Source: Cardinalis cardinalis
Lineage: Eukaryota; Chordata; Aves; Passeriformes; Cardinalidae
NCBI GenBank assembly: GCA_014549065.1
Contig: JACDOX010000117.1
Coordinates: 1,101,322 to 1,165,321 of the forward strand
Direction of reading: 5' to 3'
DNA length: 64,000 nt
Position numbers and translations under genes: made by a program. Shown piece after piece: positions 1 to 12,560 of the stretch. How positions within the stretch are numbered: the stretch's first letter is position 1; every line of letters starts with the position of its first letter. A model generated the notes under the pieces. The model was not told the DNA's origin. It made no database searches and saw only the letters and a list, made by a program, of their open reading frames with translations.

Positions 1-3000
1 CACTGCCCATCCATCTCCTCATGCTCTGAGCCACATCAGCAGGAAGAAACCCCCACATCTCTATGGAGAGGCGTGACAGGGCCCAGCTAACAAACACACA
101 CGTGCCAGAGGAAACCTGAGACCTCCCCACAGGACCTTGTGGCACGGCTGCATCCTGTTTTAGGAGATTCAGGATTTAGGGCACCCCTGGCACCCACTGC
201 ATAAGTGACAAGCAGCTGTCAGCAGCTCACGGGGGTCTCCGGCTGCCTGCAAATTCTGCATTAAAGCTGTAAGCTCTCATGCCTCGCTTGGGAGCAATAA
301 AATGGGATAGGGTAGAGGCTGTCGTGATAAATGGGGCATAAATCACACCTCCCCCTGCTTTTCCCCTTCCTTGGGGGGAGGTGGTGCTGGCAGAGTCTTT
401 ACCAGCCCTGCTTCAACGTGCTCAGACCAGTCCTGTGCAGTCAATTAGAACTTCATCAGAAATCAATTTGTGAGGCCCAGCTGAGATGTACCTATAGATC
501 AGGCAATGCCAAGTGATTATTACACTAATGGAATATTCCATTGATTAATTGAATATTTAAGTCCTGAAATGTAAGCCCCACTGTCTTATCTGTGGCTTGT
601 TACGGAACTGAGCAAGAGAGATGTTGCACCAGTGTGAGAGGCCAACCTTGAGCCTCACTCTTTTGGGGCAAAAGGCAGAGGGTTTGGTCCTGGTCACACA
701 GGAAATATTTCTACCTCTTTGGTAGACGACTCAGCCACACAGAGACACTCCTCTTTCTTGTGGCAGCAAAGATAATGTCCTACCTTTTCAAATACTGTGG
801 CCTTGGAAAATNGTCTCACTTGAGTGTTGTGCAAAACTGTGTGCACTGGGAGACGGGTGAGAATGTCCGTGGGGAATGAGAAACACACCTACAAAAAGCA
901 CCTGCAGGAGCTAAGGAAGCNGAGAAGCGTGGGGATCACTACCTGGGCTCCTTCCCAGGGCTNTCCAGCTGCCCACCACGGCCAGGCAGCTCCCATCACT
1001 CTCACCTCTTCCTCCTGTGCAGAGCTCTGAAAAGTTCAGCCTTTCTCCAGCAGCACCAGCTTGGATGGCCCAGCCCTGCCCCAGGTCTGGACTGCTCCCA
1101 TTCCCCAAGCCCAGGGAGGAAATCCTCAGTGATTTATTTCATTTCTTACACACAAGCAGATGTCAGGACTGCAGATCACATTTGGTGGGTCACCTAAGGC
1201 TTTTCCAAGCTGCTCTACCCACAGCCCAAGAGCTTTTCCACACCACAAAAGCCCCAGGTGTCCAGAGGGCAAAGGTGGCTTCCAGATCCACTGCGTGAAG
1301 AGGGCCAGGTCACTTGTTCCCTGGAACACCTGGGTAAGTGCTTTGTTGGATGGAGGCCATAAGGACCAAGAGAGAGAAACAAGACAGGGGTGGGGGAGAA
1401 GGGAGGGGTGGGAGTGCCCAGAGGAACAGAGGTGGGCTGGACCTGCAGTGATCACCACCAAAGGGCCCAGTGGTGGGTTGAGGAATGGTATTGTGCGAAT
1501 AACTCAACAGAGAGCCGTTTACAAAATGAGCAAGAGAGGGCTCCAGTTCTCTGCACAGAGCTCCCGCTCCCACACCAGACACTGAGGTCTCCTTCCCCAC
1601 CTCAAAGAGCACTGGCTGCCCATGGCCAAACCANGTTGGGTGGCTGTAGGAAGAAGGAGCTATCCAAACCAGAACAGTGACCTCCATGCAGATGCCCAAA
1701 GGCTTGGAGAGCCATTTGCTTTCCTCCCATTTGGGTTCCAGGCATCTCCTTGAAGGCTATTTTCAGAGAAATCATTGCAAGGGTGAAACTGGTCCTTGTT
1801 CCTACCTGCTGCCTCTCTTCAAGGCCTAAAGCAATGGCTGTCATAAAACCATGGAAGGCAAGATAGGCCTCCCATTGTTCCAACCTCCCTTCTCCCTGTG
1901 CACAGCATCTTCCTGTCCCAGGACTCAGAAAGGGCTCTGGAGCCAGCCAGGCTGAAGGGAGCACACAAAGGGCAAGGATCATGTCTCACTTCTGGCTGGA
2001 AAAGATCAGATGTCTCCTCTGCACCTCAGCTTCACACCAGCCTTTGCACTGGCCCTGGTCAGCACTGCTCTCCAGTACTGTCCCCAAGGTGTGTGAGGTC
2101 TTTGTTCTGGCCACTGGCAGGAAGAAGAAGNTGCTTAGCTGCTGACATGGGAAGCAGCATTCTGTCCCCTCTTTGTGTATGTTTTTCTGANCAGGAAGGT
2201 AAAAGTAAATGGAGAGGAAAAACAAGTATTGATGGAGCAGCTAGAAGGAAGAAGAGATGTTTTCGTCTCACTGAGAGATCTGACCTTTCAGTGGTAGCTT
2301 TAAGAAACCTCAAGCAAATGTGCTTTGCTGGCATTTGCTGCAGGTGAATCACAGGGAGTTTTCATCCCCTCTCTCGGGGGATAACATCTAGACATTTATT
2401 AACTTGCAGGTTCTGGGTGTCTCGGAGACCTGAGGAGTCTAGAAACCTGAAGTCATGGTCCTCAGTGTTTTCTCAAGCATTTTCCCTGCTCAGCAGCCCC
2501 TCTCAGCCTCAGCAGGGGCCTGCAGTGGGACGTGGTTCTGCAGCAGCCTCGTGCACTGCTCGTGGACTTCACGCTTTAGTTGCAAAACCCAGCAGACTTG
2601 TAAAAGCAGCACGGAGAGATGGGCCAGAAATGAAACACATTCCACTGAGTTTGGGGTTGNGTTTGCAAAAGAGAAGAGGAAAGTTCATCTGTGCTGGTGT
2701 AAAACCGTGCAGCTCCTCCCCTCCCACAGCCATGAGGAGCAAAGCATCCTCACCAGAGGAGGCAGATTCCAAGGCATGCTGCTGGTGCCAGGGGCCAAGG
2801 GGACACTGGGGATCAGGCAGCAAATGGGGCTGTGCTGACCTCAGGGAGAAGTGAGGTGCAGAGCCCATTTTATCCTTTTGGCCTTGAGTTGCCCAGGCCT
2901 CTCCTTGGCCAGAGGNATGGGGGAGGCTCATGGCAAAGGCATCACAGCAGGAGTGTCTCAAGAGCCATTTGTCCGGACATATCCTCCATGTCCTGCTGTG

Positions 3001-5579
3001 CAAGGAGCAGGAATGTCTTAGGCAAGCCCCAGAACACAGCCCCGGGGCAAAGGGCAGCAGGAGCAGCCCTGGAGCTGGCAGCACAGCACGGCTTGTGCAG
3101 GGCACCACAGCTGGGTAAAACAGCAGCCACTGCTGGCCTGGGAAGGACAGAGAACATCACCAAAGTGGGGTTTGCTGCCCCTCAGCAGAGACCCTCCTTC
3201 TGCCCAGGGAACCTCAGCTACAAGCCTCAGCTGGAAAATGGGAAGAAAAAATGGAAGTATGAAACTATGGCGTGAATCGCAGGGAGATTTCAGACTGATA
3301 AATATTTCAGGCTGACAACTATTCCTGTCCTTGAAAGTTCATCCATCAAACTCTCNGCAAGGCCTTCACATCCCAGGACCATAAATACTAAGACCTATTT
3401 TAACAGCTGCTTTCATCATGGCCAATACCAAAGGATTGAAACCAGTTACAGATCAACCCATATCCTCATGTGCTGTGGTATAATTTACTGCACCTATAAA
3501 NACTGTATTCAAATATACTTCTTTTTTAATTATAGTCCCTGGCTGNGCAGGATCCATTTCTGAGCTGATTTTACCTTGTTTAAGTCTGACTCCACACAAT
3601 GATGACAATTCAGAAACAATGGCAGCATCAGTGATGTAAACAGCCTTGGTCTTACATGCAGAAAGAGTTTTGCTGGCTGGCTGTGGAAGGAAAATTTGAT
3701 CAAAAACTAAGAAAACCTGTTTGCTGTCAGGAGAATAGAAATGCTGGCAATTTGGAGCTGTGATTCTCTCCCTCTCTTGGCTCTGACATAGCTTCTAAGT
3801 GATGCTGCAGCTGCATCTGGCCCCTGAAATGGGTGTCACAAACTCCAGTAGGCAGGCATGGGTCCTGCTCTGGTTTTTCTACAAGTTCCAGACCCACAAG
3901 GGTAGTTTTGNGGGAGGATATTTCACAGTCTTCTCCTCAAAAGCACTGAATTGTTGGGTTGCCCAGATGGTGCCTGCAGGATGGAGCAGAACCAGGAGTC
4001 TCTTGCTCACACTGCAAGGGAAGCACGGAGCCCTTCACTGTGCCACATCCCTGTTAGCAACGGGATGCTACAAGGATAAAGGGGGAAACTTGCTCTGTTC
4101 CTTTCAACCCCAAAGAGAAATTTCATCCCCAGATCCTTGCAGCAGCCCCAGACTTGGCCATCCCAGAGCTGCTGGGATTCTCAGTTCCCAGTCCCAAGCA
4201 ACATCCTGATGAGGAGCTCTTTAAGCAGAGCCATTGCCTACCAGGCACTCTTAAGCCCATTTCATTCATGAATTAAGTCCCTGACAGGCCATATCTCTAT
4301 GATCAATATGTTTGTTTATTAGCAGCAGCTGCTGCTGTGTTTTAGCAAAACTGGAGGACTCCAGCAGGAGCAGCGCGCTCTAACCGCAGAGCAGGGCTCG
4401 GGATGGGGAGGAGAAGGNCCTCCTGCTGGCAAATGGGAGCTGGGCTGGATAAGATTTCACACTAATGACCCTTTAATTGAAATCAGTGCTCAGGACAGAT
4501 TGCTGGGCTCAGGGATAGCTGCACTGATGGCTCCTGGTTTGGCCACTCCCGAGATGAGTCCATTAAGTCNGCAGTGGTGAACAAAAGCAAGAGAAAGGGA
4601 CAGCGAGGGGTCATCCATCCNCAGCAGAGCTGATCTGCACATCCAAGGAAGCCCAAGCCAGCAGCTGGTGTAAATGGAGGCCTGCACAAAGAGAAGAGAG
4701 GAGAGGGCGTGCACTCATTAGACCTTGTGCTTTGCTGCTCTGTGCCTGCTGACCCCAGGTGGAGACGGCCCCGTCTCCTTCACTAGACAGGATTGTCCCT
4801 ATATGTTGGCCTGGTGTCTAGCAAGGGAAATCAGAACATCAGGGTGCCATCTCCAGCTCATGGTGTAACCTCAGCCTACACTTGGCATCCTCTCCACCTT
4901 CTCTCTCAGTCTCACTGCGTGGATGTTGCAAGGCAATAATATCTGCCTGCCCCAACACACAGTGGGCAGGAAGATGGACACAACAGAACAGGAGNTGGGG
5001 AAAAGGGAAAATCCTGATCTCCTGTCTCCTTGTGCAAGTGGCAAAGTACCCTGATATTCCTTTTCATTTTGCCTTCCCCTGCCATAGCCTCAAGGCCAGC
5101 CCTGCCCAGGAGCACAGGCGCAGCTTGGGCTGGTCCTGGCTGGGCTGGCAGCGCAGTCCAGCAGCTCAGGACAAGGTGAGCTGTCCCCATGTTCACCCCA
5201 CCCATCTGAGCATGGATCTGCAAAACTGGAGACCCTTCCCCACTCCCAGGGAAGGGCAGGACGTGGCTTTCCTCCCCACAGACCTGGGGAGCCGTGATAT
5301 AAAACTCAGGATTGGCAGAAAGTCCTGGAGAGACATAGAGATGCTGCTGCACAGGTACAGCTCCTGCTCTGTACATCAGCCTGATTCCCAGCCAGGAGGG
5401 AACACCCCTGTCCATGGGGAACCTTTGTATCACAAGGTTTATCACGGGACAGAGAGTGCTAATGAAGCCCAGGTTCGTTAGACGTAGGCAGATCTTTTGG
5501 GCCTGTTTTGTAAGTGGAAATGTTGATGTGTGTCTCTTGCAATGTGAAGAGATGTCTGAGTGCACAGAAAGGAGGGTTA

Positions 5580-5830
5580 TGAACCTGCTTTGAATGCATT
5601 TATTATTCCCATTAATTACTATGCCTGCTAAAGAGGACCAGCTGTTCTAGGAGGCTGTGGTACCAATTTATCAGGAGAAGATTCCAACAGAAGTCGTAGA
5701 GAGTTTTCCTCTGAACTTGGGAGGATGGAAGATGGAGGGTTTTTAATTAGAACTTGTTATTAATGGGAACGTAGCAAATTAAAAATAGTCTCCCTCCCCC
5801 CATTCCTATTATACGAAGCTCTGATCTCAA
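5580..5830. other. Candidate conserved noncoding element (AT-rich)
   Basis: This AT-rich island lies in GC-richer surroundings. It has several homeodomain-type cores (ATTAATTA near 5,610, TTTAATTAG near 5,740, TTATTAATGG near 5,757) and a T-rich boundary. It falls in an N-free run from 4,996 to 6,242. Such islands in the deserts around developmental genes such as NTRK3 are often enhancers; that reading is inference, since I have no alignment. Confidence 0.2.
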
Positions 5831-8800
5831 TTAGAAAGATCAGGGACTAACCATTGAATGGGAATTACTGAGATGAAAACTGATTGAAAGACAAAAAGTC
5901 ACAGACAGACACATCACAGGGAGAGAATGGAGATGGGGAGAGGAGCAGGGAACAATGAGCAGAGGCTGGCGGAGGCTGCCTGCAGCTGCTGGGCACCAGG
6001 ACAAGAGCTGCCAGCTCTCTGCCTTCCCTGCAGTGAGGACACCCTGCCAGGGCTGCTGCCAGCAGGGCTGTCCCTCCTGGAGCCATGGCAGCTCATCTCT
6101 GTTTGAGCTGAGCCTTGGATGCTGGGCATCCATGGTTTTGTGGGCTTGGCAGAGTGGGACCTATATGGGCACCACTATGGGAAGGGAAGGACACCAGGGG
6201 CCATCTGGGGTGTTTCTGCTGGGTGCAGGCTCCTGTCTGCTCNCCACTGCACCTGGAAAAGTTTCCCATCTCATCTTGCCCCGTTTCCTTACCCCTCATC
6301 CTTTCTCACCCCACCATCCCCACATGCCCCCAGCACACGGTTCTTGGCCACAGGCTCTGCCCTCATGCAGGCTATGAACAAGGCTACATCCCAGCCTCAG
6401 CTCTCTGGTCTTCTCCTGCTGGTTCCCCAAATCCAGCAGTGTTGAGGGTGCCCTGAAGCTGCTGAGTTCTCAGCAAGGAATGATCAAATTGGTCCCCAGG
6501 CTAACCACACCAGGAGCTGTAGTCCCCCTGTGCAGGCACGGAGTGCAGGGTCAGTCTGCAAAACCAGGTGGGTTGGGANGAGGCTTTGTGCTCCATTTTG
6601 GTTTTACCAATCTGGTTGGGGAACAGGAGATCAGGACTAAAACCTGGGGTGATGCAAANGGATGTCTGGGTCTGACCAAACCTATCTCCTGCATCCCAGT
6701 GTTGATAAAATTTGGTTCACGACTACTTAATGAGAATCTCATCTGCTCCTTTCTCTGGTCACCTGTGGATCAGAGCCNCTGTCTTCCTTCCAGCAGATAA
6801 TCCATGCCATATTCCAGGGTAGACAGGGACCTTAGGCTGAAATTACAGCCTTGCTTACTAATTGCTGCATGTTCTCTCTCCGTAGGTATATCATTGCCAG
6901 CAATTAGCACAAAATCCTTTCCCACTCTTGTTAAGTTCCTGTGCTGCAGTTAAATACTCCCAGATCCCATTTAAATGATTTCAAATGCAATTCATTCTGG
7001 CTCGTTAAATAATTCCACAGCAGTGTTTGTCGTTTTCTCTCTCTGTTTTCCAACAGACACTTTCTCCCAAGAAGAATACAACGACTGAAGAAGGGAGAAG
7101 GAGGGGGAAGGGGAAGTGATATGAAAGCTGAGGAATTTGGGGTCCATTTTCTATGCCCATATTTTCTCTTCTTTTTTTCCCTTCTTCTTAGCCTGAGACT
7201 TCTCCTGGTAGCTGGATTTTGAGATCTAATGGCCCAGGAAGAACAAGACTCTGCCCTTGGCATGCTGCACCACATAACCAAGCACAGGGAGCTGCCTTGT
7301 GTGTCCTGCTGCATTTCCCCAGGTCCAGGACAGTGGATCACCAGGAATGAGGGTCAGTGAGACACCAAGCAGGTGCTCAGGTCCAACTCAGGCTGTCTTG
7401 GGGACAGCCTGTCTGTTCCACCTGTGTTTCTCCCGCTTCCAAGCCTTATCCCTTCTTCCCTCATCTTCTTTTCCTTCCTGCACCATCCACCTTCTGTCCT
7501 ACATCTCCTTGCTGCTGGCCCAGCACCGTTCAGCACTGCCCATCTCTCCCAGAAGATGTGATCTGTGCCTTGACTGCCATGGTAGGGGCAGGAGTAGCNG
7601 AGGGAGGAGGCCAGCATGGGCTGAACCTACACCCTAAACACAACCCCCATGTTGTCCCTCCCATCATGGCTGGATGACATCATCTTTGGGTTTTATCTCC
7701 TGGTGGCATTGCCAAGTTTCCCACACACACTGCACACTTCCCAATACTGGATACTTCCCTTAAAGCCCCAGTTCAAGGAGACAAGTGATTCAGCAAGACT
7801 CTCAGCTTTTGGCTTACACTGAGAAAAAAAAAATATTTAAAAAGGAAAAGTCCTAGTTCTTGTGGTTGGGGAAAAATAAATAAAAGCTGTGAGTGCTATT
7901 TGAGTGCAACCTAATGGTTGCAGAGCCAGAAGGCAAGTGAAAAGAAAACAGCACTTAATATCTTTGTTTGAATTCGGAGACCAGACTGGCAAACTCTGAG
8001 TGTCTGGGGTCAGCAGTGCAGCATCTGTTGTGCCTCTGTGCTGGAGAGCAGGTGAAGGACTCAGGCCCATCTCCTCAGGCAGATCTTTGTGTCTCCCAGC
8101 CAAGACTCTGCTCACTGCGAGGATGGACACTGTAGCAACACAGAGTCCATCAGGAATATCCAAAGTCCCACTGCAATTTCAGTAGCTTTCTTATTCCCTC
8201 CTGTGTCTGCATGAAATGCTGCTGCCTGCTAAATTTATGGCTAGCCCATTCCCACCTGGAGACATTACCTGNTGTGAACTCCATGTGCTGCCTGGTAAGT
8301 CAGAGGCTTTCAATCCATGGTCCTTGAGACCCAGCGGTCCAGTGGCTGCAGGGATTTGTGAAAAGGTTGCAAAGAAAAGCAATTTCCTCTCTGACATTCA
8401 ACAGTCCACGTCCGTGCTGCTGCCAGAAAACTTGTAGNGGCCCTTAAGCTAAGGAAGCTGAAAGCCACGGTGCTAAATGCATTAGGGATCCTGTGGGATG
8501 GAAGGTGGAGGAACAAGAGAGAGCCCTGTCAACAGGGTGGGAGCTGCCAGACTGCCTGTCAGGAACGGAGGAGAAGGATATGTGAAGCAGGAATCCAGAG
8601 GGTTCAAAACTTGATTTTGTGTTTATTCCTGCGGGCTTTTGGTTGTTTATGCCAGAATGATTTTCAAGCGAGGTGTGTGGATGATCTCCTCAAGCCTTTC
8701 CAGGGTGGGAGCAGGAAACAAGGAGTGCTCACAGCTAACAGNCCTCCTGAAAGGCTTGGATGGAAAATATGAGTTTGGTCAGAAGGGAATTACACTGAAA

Positions 8801-9479
8801 GGGGTGAAAGCAAACCAAAAATGTCACAGCAGTGTTCGTGCAGTAAAGTTTCCTCCTGAAAATCAATTTGGCTAGCCANGAGCCTCAGACTGGGACGCCA
8901 GCTTATTCCCAGGCATTGCAAGGATGGTACTGAAAAACACCCTCTGAAATAAATGGGGCAATGTGAGGGAAATCTCTGCTTGAAAAATGTGTGTCCCCAT
9001 CTGTTAAACAATATTCAGGTGCTCCTGCATTTACGCTTCCTCCAGATTTATGCAGCGATGGCTTTAAAGGCAGATTGTCAATGAGAAGAACAGATGGAGG
9101 GAACAATCCTCCCATCCAAGCTTTGCACCAGAACTGAAGAAGTTTGTAATCTGGTTCTTGTTTACAGAGCCAAGGCTTCAAATTAAGCCCCCTCTGGTCT
9201 GACTGAGTAGCTCAGGGAGCCGTGGAGCTGAGATACTCCTGNTTTTACTTACTTTTTTCTGCTGGTTTCCCATTAAGGGATATTTTATAAAAGCAGCAAT
9301 GGTGTCAGGGATTTTTTCTTCATAGGCATGCACTGAACATGGGCCAAAGATTATAGGGCAGCAGACCTGAAATTTCCTTCTTTCCCATAGATATGGCAGG
9401 AAATTTTCCAGATATCTGAGCCAGCTTCCCAAGCTTCAAGGCCAACTGGTGAGCAAAGTCTCTCCACTACCCTGAATCT

Positions 9480-9910
9480 TTCATCAGCACAAAATCTGCT
9501 GTAAAATGAGAAAAGTTATTTCATGGAAGCAAAATAATACTCAGTCATATCGGCACCTCAGCTCCAAATCTCTGCTTTCTGTATCTCCGTTGATATTCAA
9601 AGGAAAACAATGAGATTGTTAATTACAAACTGTTTTGAATGCATGAAAGAAACTGTTTCAGAGCTGGAGCCTGCCGGAGGCAGGAAAGCTGAGAATATGA
9701 TGTGTGCTGAGCTGCTTTAAAGGGCAGAAAGTCCCTTTGTAATTAAAGCTGATGCAATCATTGTAACAGACGCAAGGTGGAAACATTACCTTGCTCAGCT
9801 TTCCACTTGTCTCCTCTCTGCCTGTTGGGTTTTGCTTTGGACTAGGTAGAAAATGCTAAAATATCAAGGGAGTGCTTTGCATTTCAAAGAAGTTAATGCA
9901 TAAGTGATGT
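9480..9910. other. Candidate conserved noncoding element with SOX/POU/TCF-like motifs
   Basis: This island lies inside an N-free run of 1.25 kb (9,243-10,495). It contains AACAATG (SOX-like, about 9,606), TTAATTAC and GTAATTAAAG (homeodomain-like), and a compact group near 9,876 with TTTGCAT (POU octamer half) next to TTTCAAAG (TCF/LEF-like) and a second ATGCAT about 20 bp on. No ORF of note crosses it. The motif density and lack of ambiguous sites suggest a constrained regulatory element. Only a cross-species alignment would show it. Confidence 0.3.
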
Positions 9911-10806
9911 TGTGATTCATTAGTCATCTATGGATGTATTGGTGTTCCAGGGTCCACAGCCCTTATTGAAAGCTGGTGTTGCCCTCTGTTCATCTGTCCT
10001 GGCAAGGTGGAGGCGCTTAGGATGAAAAAAGGCCAGCTGGAACCTGGCAACTAAACCCTGGTGGCAGATAAAACAGAGCTGCAGTTTGGTGCAACAGCTA
10101 ATCCTCAAAATACAGTTTCTTTCCCCCACTCTAGATGATCTTTTTAATCCCACCATGATCCAGCCCACCACGGGGAAAGTAATCCCAACAACCTGATGAT
10201 GTATAGGATGAAAGCAAAGCTCACAGCTGTAAGCAGAGAAGTCCAGATGTAGTGCATGACTAAGGTAAAATATAAATAGTCACAGAGCAAGGTGTGCAGA
10301 GTGTCCCAGTGAACATTGAGCGAGGCAGGAACAGGCTCTGATGCACACACACACACGGGGTTCTCAGACCCCTACAACTGCCTTGCCTTGCCCCTGCCCT
10401 GCTTCCTCACCCACATCACTAAGCCAAACCCCACTGGGCTGCTCTGCTTTTCCCTTTCCAGTGCATCTCCTCCAGTTTCATCCATCTGTCCGCANGATCA
10501 CTCAAACCTAGGTCCTCCTCCCCAAAAAGGAGTGCCCAGAAACGTGTTGGTGCCATTGCAGGGAAACTCTTCTGTGAATCCGCCCCTCTCTGGACCTAAT
10601 TCCAGACACACATCAGCAACTCCATGCATGACCTAACCCTTCCCTCCTGGCCAGCTGCAATGCTCCCGGGGAGCTTTTTCCACTCCCCAGGAGCCGTGTC
10701 ATCCTCGGTGCCCTGTAACATCCTACTCAGAGTCCCCAGCCAGGCAGCTCCCTGTCCCCTCCGGCCCCTGACACAAGGACAGTCAGCAGTGACGGGTGCC
10801 AGGCCG

Positions 10807-10894
10807 GTGGCTGTCGCTAGGACCGTGCTCCTGCCGCNCATTGCGGCTCTGCTGCTGCTGCTGCTGCGCTGCCGAGCCTCCTCCCCCGGGCGCG
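10807..10894 (+). other. Signal-peptide-like open frame ending at a consensus splice donor
   Basis: In the frame starting with GTG at 10,807, the translation has an Arg near the start, a hydrophobic core with six consecutive leucines made by a CTG run, then RCRASSPGRG, a shape typical of a secretory signal. It ends at GCG|GTGAGTAA, an excellent donor. Against a real gene: there is no ATG close by in this frame (the nearest in-frame ATGs, at 10,624 and 10,660, would bury the hydrophobic stretch about 50-60 residues in), the leucines come from a simple repeat, and an N sits inside. I do not recognise a gene. Confidence 0.18.
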
Positions 10895-11593
10895 GTGAGT
10901 AATGCGGGCGGCAGCGCTCCCCGCACGCATCACCCGCGGGAGTGCGAGGGTGCCCAGAGCGCTCGGAGCGGGGGCAGCGCCTTTGCCGGGCTGTCAGACG
11001 GGCTGCAGGAGCCTGCCCGGGACACTGGGAGCCCGGGGACGGCCCGGGGACCCTCAGGGAATCCAGGTCGCCTCTCCGGGGGCGCTAAGAGCGCGGGATG
11101 CAAAGGGATGTCCAGGTGGGATGTTGCTCACCAAGAGCCACTGAGGGAGGATGTGGAAGCACCAGGCACACTGGGAAGATGGGGATTCTCTTACATGAGA
11201 AAACAGCAGCGGGCCAGGCAGAAGAGCGAGNCTCTTCTGGGGTCTGCTCTCCCCTCGGGCTGGTACCTGGTATCATTTCTGGCACCGGGGGCTCGTGCCA
11301 CATCTGCCCGCTTTTGCCCATCCTGCCATGCTGGTGGCCAGGACAGTCCTTGTCCCCTCGTGTCACCCCCTGCACCTCGCTGTCACCCAGCGGGCTGCCG
11401 GGAGGCTGTGCCGAGGGGGGCAGGCAGTCCCTCAGCCAGCCCGTGAAGCATCCCTCTGTTTTCCGGGCTGATTTTTACGTAGCCCGCTTAAGAGCGGAGG
11501 AAGGGGCGAGCCGCGGGCGGCCGTGCTGCCAAGTGAGCCCGCAGGAATGGGCTGAGGAGCGGCGGCAGAGCCGGAGCAGCCCGGGAAGGAGGA

Positions 11594-11718
11594 GAGCCGA
11601 GCGGAGCCGAGCCGAGCCGAGCCGAACCGAGCCGAGCCGAGCCGAGCGGAGCCGAGCCGAGCCGAACCGAGCCGAGCCGAACCGAGCCGAACCGAGCCGA
11701 ACCGAGCCAAACCGAGCG
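11594..11718. repeat. (GAGCC)n pentanucleotide array with GAACC and GAGCG variants
   Basis: About 24 uninterrupted 5-bp units. Most are GAGCC, with GAACC and GAGCG variants. Towards the right end GAGCC and GAACC alternate strictly, giving a 10-bp higher-order unit. The array has no stop codon in several frames, which explains the long Ala/Arg/Gly/Ser-rich ORFs over it on both strands. Confidence 0.95.
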
Positions 11719-12291
11719 GGCTGCGAGCGCCGCGCTCCTCCCCTCGCCAGAGCCAAGCCCACATGAGAGCTCGGAGGGTCTGGTTTTCTCTCTTCCCCAA
11801 GGAGATCACACTCCCTGAGACCCCGATGGGGATGGAGGATCAGGATCGGGCCAGGGAGAGCCCATCCCACCCTGCNTCCCGCCGGTGGCTGCTCCAGCAG
11901 AGCTGCTCACTTCCCTGTGCTTGCCCTGCTGGCTGCACCCGAGCCACACTCAGGGACACGATGTCCCGAGCAGGATCAGGCCTCCTCAGCCAGCTTGGAG
12001 GCTGGGAACCACTTAATTGACTGAGGATTTTAATTACCTGTGCACTGGGTAGAGCTCATGGGGAAGAGAGTGATAGGCAGGTGGCTGGACCAGCAGGTAC
12101 AGAGCAGGGAAGGCCATGCTGAAGATTTTGGGAATATTATAGAGCAATGTCAGTGAAATGCACGTAACATGGGCCATGCTGCGCACTGGGCATCCACAGG
12201 CAGGTATGAGCCATCCAACGGGACCCTCTTGCACCTTTCCTTCTGCAAACCTCACCAGCAGACCCTACAAGGGTCTACATCACTATATCCT

Positions 12292-12341
12292 GAGCCTTTG
12301 AAGATTTCTTGAGCTCANGAAGATTTCCTGAGCATTTGAAG
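12292..12341. repeat. Short imperfect tandem repeat
   Basis: A 15-bp unit GAAGATTTCTTGAGC (12,300-12,314) is repeated with one change at 12,319-12,333, flanked by two copies of GAGC.TTTGAAG. It looks like a local replication-slippage duplication. Confidence 0.7.
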
Positions 12342-12487
12342 ACTCAATGGGGATGCTGGAAGGCACAGCCCACTGACAGGTAACTTGGGCTGGAGAAGAG
12401 GAACCACTTCTGGTTGTTTGGAAGGGAATGGGAGCAGCAGCTGTTGGCAACTGGGAGCAGGAAGATGTGTAGGTGAAACCACATGGT

Positions 12488-12560
12488 TTACTGGTGGACT
12501 TGGCAGCTGAACTTGAAGGTCTTGGAGGTCTTTTTCAACCTAAACAATTCTGTAATTCGA
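12488..12560 (+). mobile_element. CR1 LINE 3' end fragment
   Basis: The segment reads through the diagnostic CR1 tail: a GGTGGACTTGG block, then CTTGGAGGTC, then TTTTTCAACC, then a TAAACAATTCTGTAATTC terminus resembling the terminal ATTCTRTG repeats. It is 5'-truncated, as nearly all avian CR1 copies are, and has diverged (for example TTTTTCAACC for the usual TTTTCCAACC). Orientation is plus strand. Confidence 0.8.

Larger units (their letters stand above)
1..10600. other. Gene-free intergenic block on the NTRK3 side of MRPL46
   Basis: I see no recognisable exon on either strand. Open frames here are short, are interrupted by stops at the rate expected for moderately GC-rich noncoding DNA, and match no family I know. 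In human the next gene on this side of MRPL46 is NTRK3 on the minus strand; I looked for its signal-peptide and leucine-rich-repeat coding exons and did not see them. The block alternates GC-rich, CAGG/CCTGG-rich stretches with AT-rich islands holding TAATTA-type motifs; the clearest islands are listed separately. Near 4,330 and 10,345 there are only short CAG and CA runs. Confidence 0.5.
10790..11760. promoter_or_regulatory. CpG-rich segment, possible promoter of an unannotated transcript
   Basis: CpG dinucleotides are frequent here (GCGCGG, CCCGGG, CGGCCG, GCCGCGGGCGGCC) against CpG-poor flanks, and the segment ends in a GAGCC array. No start codon of a recognisable gene lies in it. On the plus strand a Leu-rich frame runs into a near-perfect donor, GCG|GTGAGTAA, at 10,894/10,895. 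It could be the promoter and first exon of a plus-strand lncRNA or secreted protein, or simply a GC-rich repeat-driven island. A role as an upstream NTRK3 promoter on the minus strand is also possible but unsupported. Confidence 0.4.

Noticed and set aside
4882..5565. Long overlapping ORFs on both strands (199 and 217 codons)
   Set aside because: No protein-like features in either frame, and no CpG island or poly(A) signal. Best explained by local base composition.
10796..11766. Plus-strand ORFs of 216 and 222 codons
   Set aside because: They run through CpG-rich sequence and the GAGCC array, which has no stops. Their composition is Arg/Glu/Pro/Ser repeats with no domain.
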